A DNA stretch of 64,000 nucleotides from Candidatus Aenigmatarchaeota archaeon (GCA_017610225.1 JAFCCM010000012.1:1-64000), one strand, 5' to 3'; positions 1-9,554 are shown, counted from the stretch's first letter. Notes: generated by a model from the sequence alone, not told the origin. A program made the numbers and translations.

Positions 1-2105
1 TTACCACCAGCTCCAGTAGCAAATCTAGCAAGTCCTCTGGCACCACCACCTTGTAATGCACCTCTTGCACCACCTAGCGCTTTTCCAAGTTTTCCAGAAC
101 CACCTATTATTGTTTTACCTGCTCCTTTTCCAAACAATCTACCTACACCAGATATACCTTTTCCCATAAGTTTAAACATTTTCATGAATGGTCCGAGAAA
201 GAATACTGAAATAGTTTTGATAAGACGTCCTATTCTTCCCATTCTACCTAACAGGTTTGAAAAGAATCCGACTATCATTGGAATCCAACCTTTTACATCT
301 TTCCTATTTCTCTTAGCTGTCTGTGCCATCTTTCTGGTATTTTTTCTTATTTCAGCTAATTTTCTCTGTTTATCTCTTTCACTATTATAATTATCTTTAA
401 ATGCTTTCTTTGCAAGTTTTGCAGTTTTAAATATACTATTCTTTATTTTCGAAACTTGTTTTGTAAGAGTACGAGAAAGTTTATTTCCTTTGATAGCTGA
501 AATTGTTGATGATGCAATATTCTGTGCCATACTTGGTGAATGTGGACCTTCTCGATCTTCTCGATCTTCTTCAGATTTTCTGATTCGACTTAATTCATCG
601 ACCATTCTACCTTTCCAAGTTTTAGCAGTACCCCATGCTTCTTCACCTTTACCTTTTGCCCATGCACCTGCCCCACCAACAGCACCTGCTCCTGTTTCGT
701 ATATGGATGATGCTTTGCCCATAGCTCTATCTTTCATCTCTTTAGCTTTTCTAACTTGTTCATCTGTTATTGGTGCTGCTGGTCCTTCTCTCATTTTACC
801 AAAAATGTTTGCTTTAGTAAACCCCATATTTCTAAGGATTGCACCAGGTGATAATAAATCAGAAAAACTTGTAATACCAGCTTCTTGTAAAGCACTCTTA
901 TCAAGTCCCAATTTTTCTGAAAACATATCGAAAGCATTTCGTTTGCTGAACTTTCTTGTGGTCATAAATTCTTTTATTTTACCAAACAATGTATATGTTT
1001 TTGAAGATACTGGAGATACCTCTTCTCCCACTAATGCTTCAGCTGTGACTTTTGTATATTTATCAATATTTCGTAGGAAGACCATCCCTTTTGTATAGAT
1101 TAATGCTAGTAAGTTGACTTGTTGTTGATATATATTACTTGTTCGTGTTGCTTTTCTTACATCGCCTAAATAACCCCCACGAGCACTAAACAGTACTTTA
1201 AACGGAGTTGTGATAGATGATTTCATCAATTGACTAAACATTAGCATAGATTTGAGTGCTGGATTTTCTAATAGAGTTCTTTGCCAAGCAATCTGCATAC
1301 GATCCGCTGTACCAATTTGAGCTGCTTTTAATTCATTCATTGATTTTAATAGCTTTTGTTGAGTTTCTGTGGAGATCTTAGACGATGATCGTAGACCTTT
1401 ATTGATTTGTGACAATTCCTCTAAAACTTTATTGCTGCTGGTCGGATCAATTTTATCAAGGAGTTTATCGACTGGGGTTACAACTTCAGCAGCGTGAACT
1501 TCAATCATACCACCTTTTTTAATGAAACCACCTTCTTGTAGTTTTGGAGGATTTGCGGCACTAATATTATCTGATTGTTTTTTCTTGAATACGTTTCCTA
1601 GTGATTCTCCTGCTTTTGATAATGTACCACTAACTTGTTCTTTTATTTTTTTAGCAGATTGTTGGAAAACATCTGTTTCCATAAACTTGGCAGCAAAATA
1701 CCCAAACAGAGGAGTTGCTCTTGACATAGCCATAACCATTGTATTTTGTTTGTTAACACTTATATCTTCACCAATTGCTTTTCCGTATTGACCAATTGCT
1801 CCAGCAGTTGCTTTCGCTGTATCGCTTGTAATACTTGCTACTCCAACGGATAAGCTTTGGATTGTCTTCCCAAGACTTTTTACAACTCCATTATATGCAT
1901 TTGCAGTTTCATTTGTAAATTCGCTTTTTTCTATATCTAGTTGTTGCATTAACCTTTGTTGTTCTTTTGTTAATGAACTAACTTCTGATGAGATTTGCAT
2001 AGCCTTTTTATCTTGTTCTTGAACCATCCCATTTACTTTGTTATGAAGGCTATTAATTCGGCGTGCTCTATCGTTTCCTCCACTTGGTGGTTTTGGATCA
2101 GCCAT
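1..2105 (-). CDS. Tape-measure-like or other virion structural protein (3' end beyond the window)
   Basis: An open frame of 701 codons starts at the ATG whose complement is at 2103-2105, behind a clear AAGGAG ribosome site, and runs off the left edge without a stop. The first 60 residues are charged and helical (many Q, K, E). A short stretch GGFIKKGGMIEVHAAEVV followed by TPVDKLLDKI resembles the 'GG...PGE' segments common in phage tape-measure and tail proteins. Basic helical repeats follow, then a hydrophobic stretch (about residues 615-655) and a Gly/Ala-rich tail. It lies 26 bases after the terminase gene, so a structural role fits. I do not recognise a specific family; tail tape measure is the best guess. 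Confidence 0.55.
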   Translation of the reverse strand, partial: MADPKPPSGGNDRARRINSLHNKVNGMVQEQDKKAMQISSEVSSLTKEQQRLMQQLDIEKSEFTNETANAYNGVVKSLGKTIQSLSVGVASITSDTAKATAGAIGQYGKAIGEDISVNKQNTMVMAMSRATPLFGYFAAKFMETDVFQQSAKKIKEQVSGTLSKAGESLGNVFKKKQSDNISAANPPKLQEGGFIKKGGMIEVHAAEVVTPVDKLLDKIDPTSSNKVLEELSQINKGLRSSSKISTETQQKLLKSMNELKAAQIGTADRMQIAWQRTLLENPALKSMLMFSQLMKSSITTPFKVLFSARGGYLGDVRKATRTSNIYQQQVNLLALIYTKGMVFLRNIDKYTKVTAEALVGEEVSPVSSKTYTLFGKIKEFMTTRKFSKRNAFDMFSEKLGLDKSALQEAGITSFSDLLSPGAILRNMGFTKANIFGKMREGPAAPITDEQVRKAKEMKDRAMGKASSIYETGAGAVGGAGAWAKGKGEEAWGTAKTWKGRMVDELSRIRKSEEDREDREGPHSPSMAQNIASSTISAIKGNKLSRTLTKQVSKIKNSIFKTAKLAKKAFKDNYNSERDKQRKLAEIRKNTRKMAQTAKRNRKDVKGWIPMIVGFFSNLLGRMGRIGRLIKTISVFFLGPFMKMFKLMGKGISGVGRLFGKGAGKTIIGGSGKLGKALGGARGALQGGGARGLARFATGAGG

Positions 2106-2131
2106 TTAGTTATCTCCTTACAGGTAGTGCT

Positions 2132-3793
2132 CTATTTATTTTGATACATTCCAAGGATGTCAACAAACCCCTGCATCTCTCCAATGTTATCTTTAACATG
2201 TTTCATTATACCTTCATTAGTAAAGGACTCAGATGATCCCTCTGTGTTACTTCTAATAATGCTAGCCATTTCTGATGAAATTTGTGTAAACTCTTGTGTT
2301 CCAATTAACATCGGTGGATCATATTTTCTAACATACATAACAACAGATGTTGCGAGCACAAGGTCATCGTGACATCCTGAATCTGCTTCAACACGCCCGC
2401 TTGTTTTTGTTACTAATCCTGCAATTTCTAATGCCAATCTTTCTGATTTAACACATTCAGGATATTGAGTAATATATGAATAAAGTGCATCTATCATTAA
2501 TGGTCTAGTTTTTGAGTTTGTTGAAAGTCCTGGCAATACAGTTTGCTTCCCACGTTTCTCTTTATAAATCATATGACCAAACTCACTATTATTTAATTGT
2601 TCAACAACTTGATTTCCATATGAGTTTGATTCTACAACAATCAGACCAGGATATTGCGCTGCTAATACTTTTACAATTTTTACATAATCAAGGACTTTAC
2701 ATTTACCTTGATATTCTGCAACCTGTTCAAGAGTTTCATAATCCCAAACAGTAACAGCAGATTTATCTTCACCATGTTCAGGAGCTGTATCGACGCCCAT
2801 TATATAATATCTTCCGGGTATTGCATGGTCCCATTTCCACAATTCCCCATTGAAAAGTTTTGTAGTTTCAATAGGTTTATGAGCTGCATCTTGAACTTTT
2901 TCAACAGTCTCTGGTTCAAAGAATGAACCTTCTGCTGGTAAGAATTTTAGTTCCAATTCCTGAGCAATTTTTCTTTTATCATTATCAAATAATAAACATT
3001 GTGTTTTATACCAATCTTCATCATCAGCTAACTCAGGAATACTTTTCCAGTGAATAACAAATGGTTCAAATATATCGGTTCTTGATACAGCGTTCATGTA
3101 TCGTTTGAAGTACCACTCGCCTATTCCTACAGTTTTATTTGGTGTTGAGAGAACAACTGTACCGTATGGCACATTTGCTTTTTTAGCTTGCATTTGATTT
3201 GTTGATAATGCCGGAACCAGAGAAGTCCAAGCAGTATCAATATGATGAACAAATGCTGCCTCATCAATTACTAAGAATGTCAATGCCTTACCACGAAGGG
3301 TTTTATCTGGAGCATTAGGATTAACTGGCGATGCAAATACTTTAGAACCATTTGTTAAAATAAATGATTGCTCTGTTCTTTTTGCAAATCCTCTTCCGAG
3401 CATTCCACCTGGAGGTTTCATCCAATCGGGTAATTTCTCAACCATTCCACGAACAGCTCTAGCAAAGTCAGTAGCTTCTTTTCCATCTTTTGAAATAATT
3501 CCGATAACAGCATTATCAAAAAAGATTGTTAACCATGCAGAATATGCTTGGATGATAGTTGATATTCCGATCTGTCGACTCTTTAATACAAGTACATAAT
3601 GTTTTTCTTCAACCAAATTAATAAGTTCGACCTGTTTTTGATAAGGTACTAATTTAACATCTTTTCCCGGTATTTCAATTAGAATATATCTAGAACAAAA
3701 ATATTGGAAGTCAGCTTTACATCTTAAAAATTCACTTACATACTCATCGGCAAGACCCTGAATATCTCTGGGTTTTACGTTTTTAGATGCCAT
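2132..3793 (-). CDS. terL: Terminase large subunit (DNA packaging ATPase/nuclease)
   Basis: Motor protein that cuts concatemeric phage DNA and pumps it into the prohead. At 553 residues the length is normal for T4 gp17-like enzymes. The ATPase half has a Walker A variant KSRQIGIST (about 71-79) and a Walker B FLVIDEAA (173-180) with the catalytic Glu. The RNase H-like nuclease half shows GVDTAPEHGEDKS (333-345) and a C-terminal HDDLV acidic motif (near residue 485). The start is supported by AGGAG a few bases upstream. It lies between the structural genes at 1-2105 and 3835-5121. No small subunit is visible in the window. Confidence 0.95.
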   Translation of the reverse strand: MASKNVKPRDIQGLADEYVSEFLRCKADFQYFCSRYILIEIPGKDVKLVPYQKQVELINLVEEKHYVLVLKSRQIGISTIIQAYSAWLTIFFDNAVIGIISKDGKEATDFARAVRGMVEKLPDWMKPPGGMLGRGFAKRTEQSFILTNGSKVFASPVNPNAPDKTLRGKALTFLVIDEAAFVHHIDTAWTSLVPALSTNQMQAKKANVPYGTVVLSTPNKTVGIGEWYFKRYMNAVSRTDIFEPFVIHWKSIPELADDEDWYKTQCLLFDNDKRKIAQELELKFLPAEGSFFEPETVEKVQDAAHKPIETTKLFNGELWKWDHAIPGRYYIMGVDTAPEHGEDKSAVTVWDYETLEQVAEYQGKCKVLDYVKIVKVLAAQYPGLIVVESNSYGNQVVEQLNNSEFGHMIYKEKRGKQTVLPGLSTNSKTRPLMIDALYSYITQYPECVKSERLALEIAGLVTKTSGRVEADSGCHDDLVLATSVVMYVRKYDPPMLIGTQEFTQISSEMASIIRSNTEGSSESFTNEGIMKHVKDNIGEMQGFVDILGMYQNK

Positions 3794-3834
3794 ACTATTC
3801 TCCTTTATTTTTTGTTCTAAAAATTAGTTTACTT

Positions 3835-5121
3835 CTAATTCTTTTTATTTGTTCTGTTGAGGTTTATTTGGGCGGTACTTTGCCATCCAGGTCCTTGTCT
3901 TTTAAAATTAAGAATTGAACTCCATAATATATACTTCCCTTCAAAATCTTGATATTCGATTGAAGCTGGTTTAAACTTAACACACTCTCCAACATCCATA
4001 AGTTTTAAGACTGGTAAGTTTCTTTCTAAATTTAATGAAATACTGGCAAGATCGGATACACTTCGTCCGTATCGAGAATCAAATTGAGTAAGCTTTGTAT
4101 TATACCCTGTATCCTCATTATAATATTTAATACTTTTGGCTGCCTCATCAATATATAAATTTTTATTTCTTTGACTGTAAAATAATGATTCTTCTTTAGC
4201 GATTGTATCAAGATCAAAAACTAATATTGATGATAATGTATCTTTTGGTCTTACAAGCTGATGAATATATGATCCAGTATCAGCAAATCTCACATTTCCA
4301 GAATATGAACTTTCAACAGAATCATATGTATAAAAAACAGTACCTAGATTATCAGAATCATCAAATACTTTTTGATCGAGTTTACTGGGGTGATCTGATG
4401 ATGCTAATTGATAGACTGTAAATGCTTGATCCATACTTATTTTGGCTGTTAAATTCTTAATATATACTTTATTATCATATTGACAAAAGACACCTGGGGT
4501 TCCTGAAAATAATCCAAATCTTTGATCTAAAAACCCATCAAATATATTAGAAGAACCTCTATTGTATTCTTTAATAACTTTATAAAATGATGTTGGAGGG
4601 ACACAAATTTGATCAATTGTTGTTGTATTCTGCCCATTTGTATCATATTCTACAGTTGTTCCAACTTCAGTTGCTAAAGATGCAATAACAGATTTCAAAT
4701 CTGTGCCAATAAAAACATCATTAACTAAAGTTGACATAGTTTTATATGATTGCCTTACAATGGTTGTAATTCTTATTGGAGTCCTGACTGGTTGTGTTGT
4801 GGTTGACATTTGACTTCTACTATCTAGTTTAAATCTGGATGTAAGATACATAAGTTCCACTTCTATGCTTGGCCCGGGTATCGCTTGTTCTCTAGTAAGA
4901 GTTATTGTAAGTTTGATTGGTTCACCACCAAATATATCTTCCACAATAGCATCGGCAGGATCTAACAAAAAATGTAGATCAATTACTTGGTATGCAGTAC
5001 TCAAAGAAGACGTAAGGGTTACACCTGTTACATCATTAGTGTAATCTAAATCTTTTATCATTACTTTAATGACATATAATTGATTGTCTACATATCCGAC
5101 ATCTGCTGGTTTTTCTGGCAT
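3835..5121 (-). CDS. Probable virion structural protein (tail/baseplate-type)
   Basis: A 428-residue protein rich in beta-prone segments, Ser, Thr and Asp, with no signal peptide, membrane segment or enzyme motif. The N-terminal third (LTITLTREQ, ELMYLTSRFKLDSRSQ) reads like a beta-barrel domain. Towards the C-terminus it has NLERNLPVLKLMDVGECVKF and then a Trp-containing strand, an arrangement I associate with tail-hub (gp27/gpD-like) proteins that define a baseplate channel; this is only an impression of fold. It sits upstream of terminase and downstream of an intrinsic terminator at 5163-5185, so it probably heads its own transcription unit with terminase and the tape-measure-like gene. 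Confidence 0.5.
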   Translation of the reverse strand: MPEKPADVGYVDNQLYVIKVMIKDLDYTNDVTGVTLTSSLSTAYQVIDLHFLLDPADAIVEDIFGGEPIKLTITLTREQAIPGPSIEVELMYLTSRFKLDSRSQMSTTTQPVRTPIRITTIVRQSYKTMSTLVNDVFIGTDLKSVIASLATEVGTTVEYDTNGQNTTTIDQICVPPTSFYKVIKEYNRGSSNIFDGFLDQRFGLFSGTPGVFCQYDNKVYIKNLTAKISMDQAFTVYQLASSDHPSKLDQKVFDDSDNLGTVFYTYDSVESSYSGNVRFADTGSYIHQLVRPKDTLSSILVFDLDTIAKEESLFYSQRNKNLYIDEAAKSIKYYNEDTGYNTKLTQFDSRYGRSVSDLASISLNLERNLPVLKLMDVGECVKFKPASIEYQDFEGKYILWSSILNFKRQGPGWQSTAQINLNRTNKKN

Positions 5122-5162
5122 GACTCTATTATCCCTTATTTTCTTTTTTGTTCCAAAAAAAA

Positions 5163-5185
5163 TGAGGGGTTACAACAACCCCTCA
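5163..5185 (-). terminator. Intrinsic terminator after the gene at 5201-6133
   Basis: On the minus strand a perfect 9-bp stem (TGAGGGGTT / AACCCCTCA) with a 5-base loop is followed directly by eight T residues. It lies 15 bases past the stop of the DUF932-like gene and before the structural gene at 3835-5121. Confidence 0.9.
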
Positions 5186-5200
5186 TAAATATAACTCACG

Positions 5201-6133
5201 CTACGAAGTTTGTAGTCTTTCTAAAACATCAAACATTCGTGGTGGTATAATCAGAACACTTTCTGCTGCATTTTCCATTAACCTTTTAATGTTAAGGTTC
5301 GGTTCGAAACTACTATATCTCACAATCGCAAGAAACATTTGCCATGCTGTTGGCAATCTATTTCCTGACGCTGTTTGCATTTCATCCAATAATGTTGAAA
5401 CAGCTTCCCTTCTCTTTTTTCCAAATCCTTCTACTACATCAAGAACCCCAAGCATTTCTTGTTCACTAAGTTCACTTGAAAAACTTTGAGTAATCATATC
5501 TGCAATGTTTTCTGTAAACACTCCCATATAGGAATTAATTGCAGATGCCATTTCTGTATTAGAATTAACAATATGAATCTGCCTCATTTCTCCGAGACTA
5601 AAACCGAATGTTACTCGCTCTCTATTCACATATGTTGCAATTCCAAAAGATAAGGATGCTGCTTTTGTTCCATTATAACTATTTTGAACAATCATAACTG
5701 GAAGTACATCTCCTGCATTTGGAACATTTTGTGAACTTTGAATAATCAATTCAGTTCTCATTCGTGTGAGATCATAACTGAGAATACAATTTTCAGTTAC
5801 TATTGGCATACCTACTGCCTGAACTGCTGATCTGATTCTTTCATTCAATACATCGTTACCCATGAATTGATAAAAGTCAGATACTGTACCACAATATTTA
5901 TATTCATCATCATCTGGAGCTTTTGTAAATATTGCCATCATCGGCATTTCAAACCCATCAGTTGGATGAGTTGCCTCCATCCCTCGATCTATATATGGAG
6001 AAGGCATTGTTGTTGCTTGTCTATATACGATTTCAGAATATCTATCGGAATAACTATAAAGTCCTCTAAATGAGCGACCTTGCAATCCCATTGATTCTGC
6101 TCTTTCGCTAAAGGGTGTCCTCATCGGGATCAC
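5201..6133 (-). CDS. DUF932-like phage protein of unknown function
   Basis: A 310-residue soluble protein. The middle region (about 120-185) reads YDLTRMRTELIIQ, then VLPVMIVQNSYNGTKAASLS and a strand with VNRERVTFGFS. This pattern matches what I know of the DUF932 / TIGR03299 phage-plasmid family, where a segment with a 'NSHDGT' core is followed by a 'CxNG' strand. Here the Asn-Ser-Tyr-Asn-Gly version is kept but the Cys is not. The C-terminal 100 residues are helical. It is followed by a strong terminator, so it ends a transcription unit that starts upstream with genes 6108-9554. Function is unknown. Confidence 0.5.
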   Translation of the reverse strand: MIPMRTPFSERAESMGLQGRSFRGLYSYSDRYSEIVYRQATTMPSPYIDRGMEATHPTDGFEMPMMAIFTKAPDDDEYKYCGTVSDFYQFMGNDVLNERIRSAVQAVGMPIVTENCILSYDLTRMRTELIIQSSQNVPNAGDVLPVMIVQNSYNGTKAASLSFGIATYVNRERVTFGFSLGEMRQIHIVNSNTEMASAINSYMGVFTENIADMITQSFSSELSEQEMLGVLDVVEGFGKKRREAVSTLLDEMQTASGNRLPTAWQMFLAIVRYSSFEPNLNIKRLMENAAESVLIIPPRMFDVLERLQTS

Positions 6134-6443
6134 CTCCTTCCTCTTTTAATACTTTGTTTATTGTTTTACATAATTTTATTTTCAGAGCTTCTTGAAACAT
6201 ATCCATTCTTCCCCGAAATATCATTCTACAAAGCATATCCATCATTACTTCAACTGATTCATCAACAGACATATTATCTATTTTGTGTTGATGTCTATGC
6301 TTTACAATATTTATGGTATTCTTGTAATCTAATGATATAGCGATAGTTGCCTCATGAAGAGTAAATGGTGGCAATGTACTTATTGATTGATTCTGTCTAA
6401 ATGATTGTGCTGATTTATTATGGTTAAATGAGTTTTTAGACAT
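6108..6443 (-). CDS. Hypothetical phage protein, 111 residues
   Basis: A small basic protein with an Asn/Gln/Ser-rich start and two helices (residues 40-105). I recognise no family. Its start overlaps the stop of the methyltransferase-like gene (ATG at 6443) and its last 26 bases overlap the start of the DUF932-like gene, so it is translationally coupled on both sides. The ribosome-binding region lies inside the upstream gene. A real gene is likely because the phase of the overlaps matches the rest of the operon. Confidence 0.6.
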   Translation of the reverse strand: MSKNSFNHNKSAQSFRQNQSISTLPPFTLHEATIAISLDYKNTINIVKHRHQHKIDNMSVDESVEVMMDMLCRMIFRGRMDMFQEALKIKLCKTINKVLKEEGGDPDEDTL

Positions 6444-7072
6444 TATACTCTCCAGGCAAAGAATCTCATATAAATATTACGCCCATCAAAATTGCATCGT
6501 TCTTCAATTTGTTTTGGATCTACTGTGAATCTTTTTTCACGCTCCCAAAATTTCTTTGCTCTGAATGGTGTCCATATTGAAGCATGAGGGCATGATGGTT
6601 CATTTAACAATTCAGTTGTTAATTCAGTATTCCATCCCGTAAAATCATCATACTGTTCGAAGTCTTTTATCTTACAACGTTGTTCTTCATTGATAATTCG
6701 CTGTGCTAATACTTGATAGTTTGGAACTATAACATCAATCATAGCGCCTTTACGTGCGACTGTTGATATTAAATATATAAAATAATCCAACTGTGTAAAT
6801 GATACATGTTCAAGGAATCTATATATCACAACACGATCAAATTGAAGTATGGTTCTCTCCATAAATTCAAATATATCTGTATTACAAAATCTCTGTTTGG
6901 AAACTGCATCGGGATCTTTTGCCCATTCTACTGCTTCTCTTTCAATACTTTGTGGGGTCGTGTCTGTATAATATGACGTATCAATGTTTAATGTGTACGA
7001 TGGAATCATTTCATCGTCCAATACAGTTGGTATTGGAGAAAGTTTTCCGCCTGCAATATTTAATATTATCAT
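6443..7072 (-). CDS. Class I SAM-methyltransferase-like protein
   Basis: A 209-residue protein with the order of a small Rossmann methyltransferase. A glycine loop (NIAGGKLSPI, residues 4-13) stands where motif I is expected. It is followed by a strand ending in an acidic residue (YTLNIDTSY), then NTDIFEFME, and then FDRVVIYRFLEHVSF, which mirrors the 'FDxVxxxxVLEH' motif of Methyltransf_11-type enzymes. A final strand with IDVIVPNYQ follows. The substrate cannot be read from the sequence. Motif I is atypical (one Gly pair rather than GxGxG), so activity is uncertain. The neighbours are orphan phage genes. Confidence 0.55.
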   Translation of the reverse strand: MIILNIAGGKLSPIPTVLDDEMIPSYTLNIDTSYYTDTTPQSIEREAVEWAKDPDAVSKQRFCNTDIFEFMERTILQFDRVVIYRFLEHVSFTQLDYFIYLISTVARKGAMIDVIVPNYQVLAQRIINEEQRCKIKDFEQYDDFTGWNTELTTELLNEPSCPHASIWTPFRAKKFWEREKRFTVDPKQIEERCNFDGRNIYMRFFAWRV

Positions 7073-7081
7073 TATATCTCC

Positions 7082-7816
7082 TTATCTGACAAAATCTACT
7101 ACAATACTTTTTGTAAAGGGCGCTATGTAAAAATTGAAATAAGTGTCTCTATCAATATCATCTGGATCCATTATTTTTAATGTTGACTTCGTGACTTCGA
7201 CTTGACCATAACCCTTTAAAAAAATATTGTATTTATCATTCGCTTGAGGGATACCAAACAATTTAATGTTGGTTGTGGTCATCATATGATCTTTAATTCG
7301 TTGCAGGTTTCTGAATAATGTTTCCTTGTTGGTAAAATTTATTTTACATATTTTCTCATATATTGTATTTAATTCTTTATATTTATATGGGACACCTTTA
7401 ATAGATGTTTTGTTTTCACTATCCAGAGCGATGTATTTTTTTCTATCAATTGATGAAATAAAAATTATGAGATGCTTACGGATGTTCAATGGAATACCTT
7501 TTAAATCAGTTATCCTGAGAAGTTTCTTATGTAGCAATACACCATCATATTGACGGATCAATATATCATCATCTGTAATTTCATTCACCCGCATGTATTC
7601 ATCTATTATTGAGTTTGTTGTATTCCGTAGAAGAGATGTCAACTTTGGATTTTTTCTCATCATTTTACCAATTTGAATATTTCTTTCGGTTTTGTTATCC
7701 CGTTCAATTCCGGTCATATCCAAACCTAAGTTTTGCATGATGGAATAATGACAGGACTCAATATCATAAAGATACACATCGCTTAATATAAGCTTTTTAT
7801 TTTTGTTTATTTGCAT
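7082..7816 (-). CDS. Unrecognised protein with polymerase-palm-like motifs
   Basis: A 244-residue protein with no clear family. Residues 13-25 read DVYLYDIESCHYS followed by IM, close in spacing to motif A of family B DNA polymerases (DxxSLYPSI). A basic helix NIQIGKMMRKNPKLTSLLRN with NSIIDEY sits where the 'KxxxNSxYG' helix would be. ILIRQYDGVLLHK (about 100-112) resembles motif C with a single acidic residue. The protein is far too short for a full polymerase and I see no thumb or exonuclease. It may be a decayed or re-purposed palm domain, or the resemblance may be chance. ATG start; it heads a run of overlapping genes after the hairpin at 7827-7859. Confidence 0.5.
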   Translation of the reverse strand: MQINKNKKLILSDVYLYDIESCHYSIMQNLGLDMTGIERDNKTERNIQIGKMMRKNPKLTSLLRNTTNSIIDEYMRVNEITDDDILIRQYDGVLLHKKLLRITDLKGIPLNIRKHLIIFISSIDRKKYIALDSENKTSIKGVPYKYKELNTIYEKICKINFTNKETLFRNLQRIKDHMMTTTNIKLFGIPQANDKYNIFLKGYGQVEVTKSTLKIMDPDDIDRDTYFNFYIAPFTKSIVVDFVR

Positions 7817-7826
7817 GATGAATGAT

Positions 7827-7859
7827 GGATGGGGATAATATTTTCATTACCCCCCATCC
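7827..7859 (-). terminator. Strong intergenic hairpin, possible terminator
   Basis: An 8-bp G+C-rich stem (GGATGGGG / CCCCATCC), extended by A+T pairs, lies between the stop of 7867-8619 and the start of 7082-7816. No T-run follows on the minus strand, so it may be a processing or attenuation hairpin rather than a classic terminator. Confidence 0.55.
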
Positions 7860-7866
7860 AATTCTC

Positions 7867-8619
7867 CTACTTTAAAATATCAATCAATACATTATCAATT
7901 TGTAAATGATGGTTGATATCTGTAACATCTCTTTGTCTATCAACTAACCAATTAACAACAGACTGATTCGTTGATAGGCCATCAATAGATTTTGCTGATT
8001 GTTTATATAATAATTGCAATGATTCTAAATCAGCAGGTTCAGCCAATTTTTCATATGTGATAATTGGCTGTGTTGCTGGAAGTTCTAATTCAGTATCTTT
8101 TTTCTTTACACGGATAATAGAATAAGGAATTATATAAGCACCAACTGAAGCACATAATGCACAAATCAAACCTGTACGAACACCGTATGTTTTGATAAAT
8201 ACATCTCCATGTTGGTATACAATTTTAAAACCATTATTATATATGTCCATTGATAAAGGTGGAAGATCTAAAACTGGAATTGAATCTGCATTGTCAAATA
8301 CTCTTAAAGCTCTTTCATCATTGCCATCATCATCAACACTACCTTCGTTGTTTTTGACAGCCATAATAAGAGTACTCTCAGAATTAATTCCACGAATTAC
8401 AACCTTTACCTGATTGATGTTGTCAATCCCTTCACTGTTAGCTTCAAACCATGATGATAACATGGCAATGGGAATAACATTAGCTTGAGGTTCTTCAATA
8501 ATATCTGTAGCCACATCTTCCGATGATTCTTCTTCCGGAAGATCCAAATCCGTTTCCGAAAATACTACGCCTTCTGTAGTGTCTGCAGCTTGGACTAGTT
8601 GTGATAAGTTTTCATTCAT
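7867..8619 (-). CDS. Hypothetical acidic phage protein, 250 residues
   Basis: A soluble protein with a very acidic N-terminal 45 residues (TDLDLPEEESSEDVATD) and then a globular region. The middle has a strand-rich part (VKVVIRGINSESTLIMAVKN; DIYNNGFKIVYQHGDVFIKTY) with a short hydrophobic helix ICALCASVGAYIIPY, and a helical C-terminus. I recognise no family. The gene ends just before a strong hairpin and is preceded by AAAGGAG, so it has its own good translation signal. Genes with such acidic leads in phages are sometimes structural or DNA-mimic proteins, but nothing here decides that. Confidence 0.6.
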   Translation of the reverse strand: MNENLSQLVQAADTTEGVVFSETDLDLPEEESSEDVATDIIEEPQANVIPIAMLSSWFEANSEGIDNINQVKVVIRGINSESTLIMAVKNNEGSVDDDGNDERALRVFDNADSIPVLDLPPLSMDIYNNGFKIVYQHGDVFIKTYGVRTGLICALCASVGAYIIPYSIIRVKKKDTELELPATQPIITYEKLAEPADLESLQLLYKQSAKSIDGLSTNQSVVNWLVDRQRDVTDINHHLQIDNVLIDILK

Positions 8620-8646
8620 TTGAATATTTTCTCCTTTGTCGTTTTT

Positions 8647-9000
8647 TTATTCTTTCCATTTTAATGCATCGCTTTCTGCGTTCTCTCTCCATTTTGTTGG
8701 ATCGACTATTGCATATGTTTCTAATGCAGCACCAGCCAGAGCCATAACTTTAATGATTTCGGCATATGCTTTCACGGGAGCGAATCCTCCATTATGATGT
8801 TCAACACAATCCTCTAACCATGGAGGTAAATCTTTATCCCATTTTCCTACATATGCTGCTTTTGCTTCTTGAACATATCTTTCAAGAAATAACAGAAAAC
8901 TTGGAAAACTCAATGATGGATCATCTTTATATTCTCCAAATACACTTCGTTCATAATTTCGTTCTTTTTTATATAAGTCTCTCATTTTTGTTTCGTTCAT
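8647..9000 (-). CDS. Hypothetical phage protein with an invariant-looking 'EHHNGGFAPVKAY' core
   Basis: A 117-residue protein. The segment LPPWLEDCVEHHNGGFAPVK with AYAEIIKVMALAGAALETYA (about 58-98) looks like a strongly conserved all-helical core with His-His, Asp and Glu residues. It reminds me of small phage nucleotide-pyrophosphohydrolase-like proteins, but the MazG ExxE-12-ExxD metal motif is not present in the usual spacing, so I do not assign a function. It overlaps the upstream gene by four bases (ATG inside the end of 8997-9554). Confidence 0.55.
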   Translation of the reverse strand: MNETKMRDLYKKERNYERSVFGEYKDDPSLSFPSFLLFLERYVQEAKAAYVGKWDKDLPPWLEDCVEHHNGGFAPVKAYAEIIKVMALAGAALETYAIVDPTKWRENAESDALKWKE

Positions 9001-9554
9001 GTATTTTCCTCACTTAGTCTATCTTGAAATTCTGATACAAATAATGTTCTTGCTTCTGATGTATTTCCATATTTTCTATAGAGTTCATTTAATATTCCGT
9101 CCATTCCGAAATTATCAATAATATTTTTAACATAATCAGAAATAGTATTATAAGGAAATGAACCAACATGTTCGAATGGATTTCCTACATAGAATCGTCT
9201 CATGTGTCCTATTTTTGGACCTGTTATCATCATAATATGACTTCCATAATCTCTGAAAATATCACCATGTTTTCTTTTTACGACTCTATATCTTGTCATT
9301 AATATAGCATATTGATTGAAAGCATATATTGGGACTCTTTTGTCTCTTTTCAACCTTTGTGCTTTATCTTCACTATCTAAAAACCAATCTTTATAATCAT
9401 AAGAAGCAAAATAACCAGATCCAAATTTGATTATATCACCACGCTTCCATCCGGTCCTTTCATCTTCAATTGGTTCTCTGACACAGTTAGCTATACCGTT
9501 CCATCGAGTTGAATGGCTGTATCTTTCTGGTTCTTCTTCCCATGGTCGAATCAT
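8997..9554 (-). CDS. Hypothetical phage protein, 185 residues
   Basis: A basic soluble protein with several aromatic strands (YFASYDYKDWFLDSEDKAQ, YRVVKRKHGDIFRDYGSH) and a helical end. No family, signal peptide or catalytic motif is recognised. It overlaps the FolE2 gene stop and the next gene start by four bases (ATGA type), so it is in the same operon as FolE2. Its function is unknown. Confidence 0.55.
   Translation of the reverse strand: MIRPWEEEPERYSHSTRWNGIANCVREPIEDERTGWKRGDIIKFGSGYFASYDYKDWFLDSEDKAQRLKRDKRVPIYAFNQYAILMTRYRVVKRKHGDIFRDYGSHIMMITGPKIGHMRRFYVGNPFEHVGSFPYNTISDYVKNIIDNFGMDGILNELYRKYGNTSEARTLFVSEFQDRLSEENT

Noticed and set aside
184..1791. Plus-strand open frames opposite the tape-measure-like gene
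   Set aside because: They are low-complexity shadows of the long minus-strand frame 1-2105, with no ribosome sites and biased composition.
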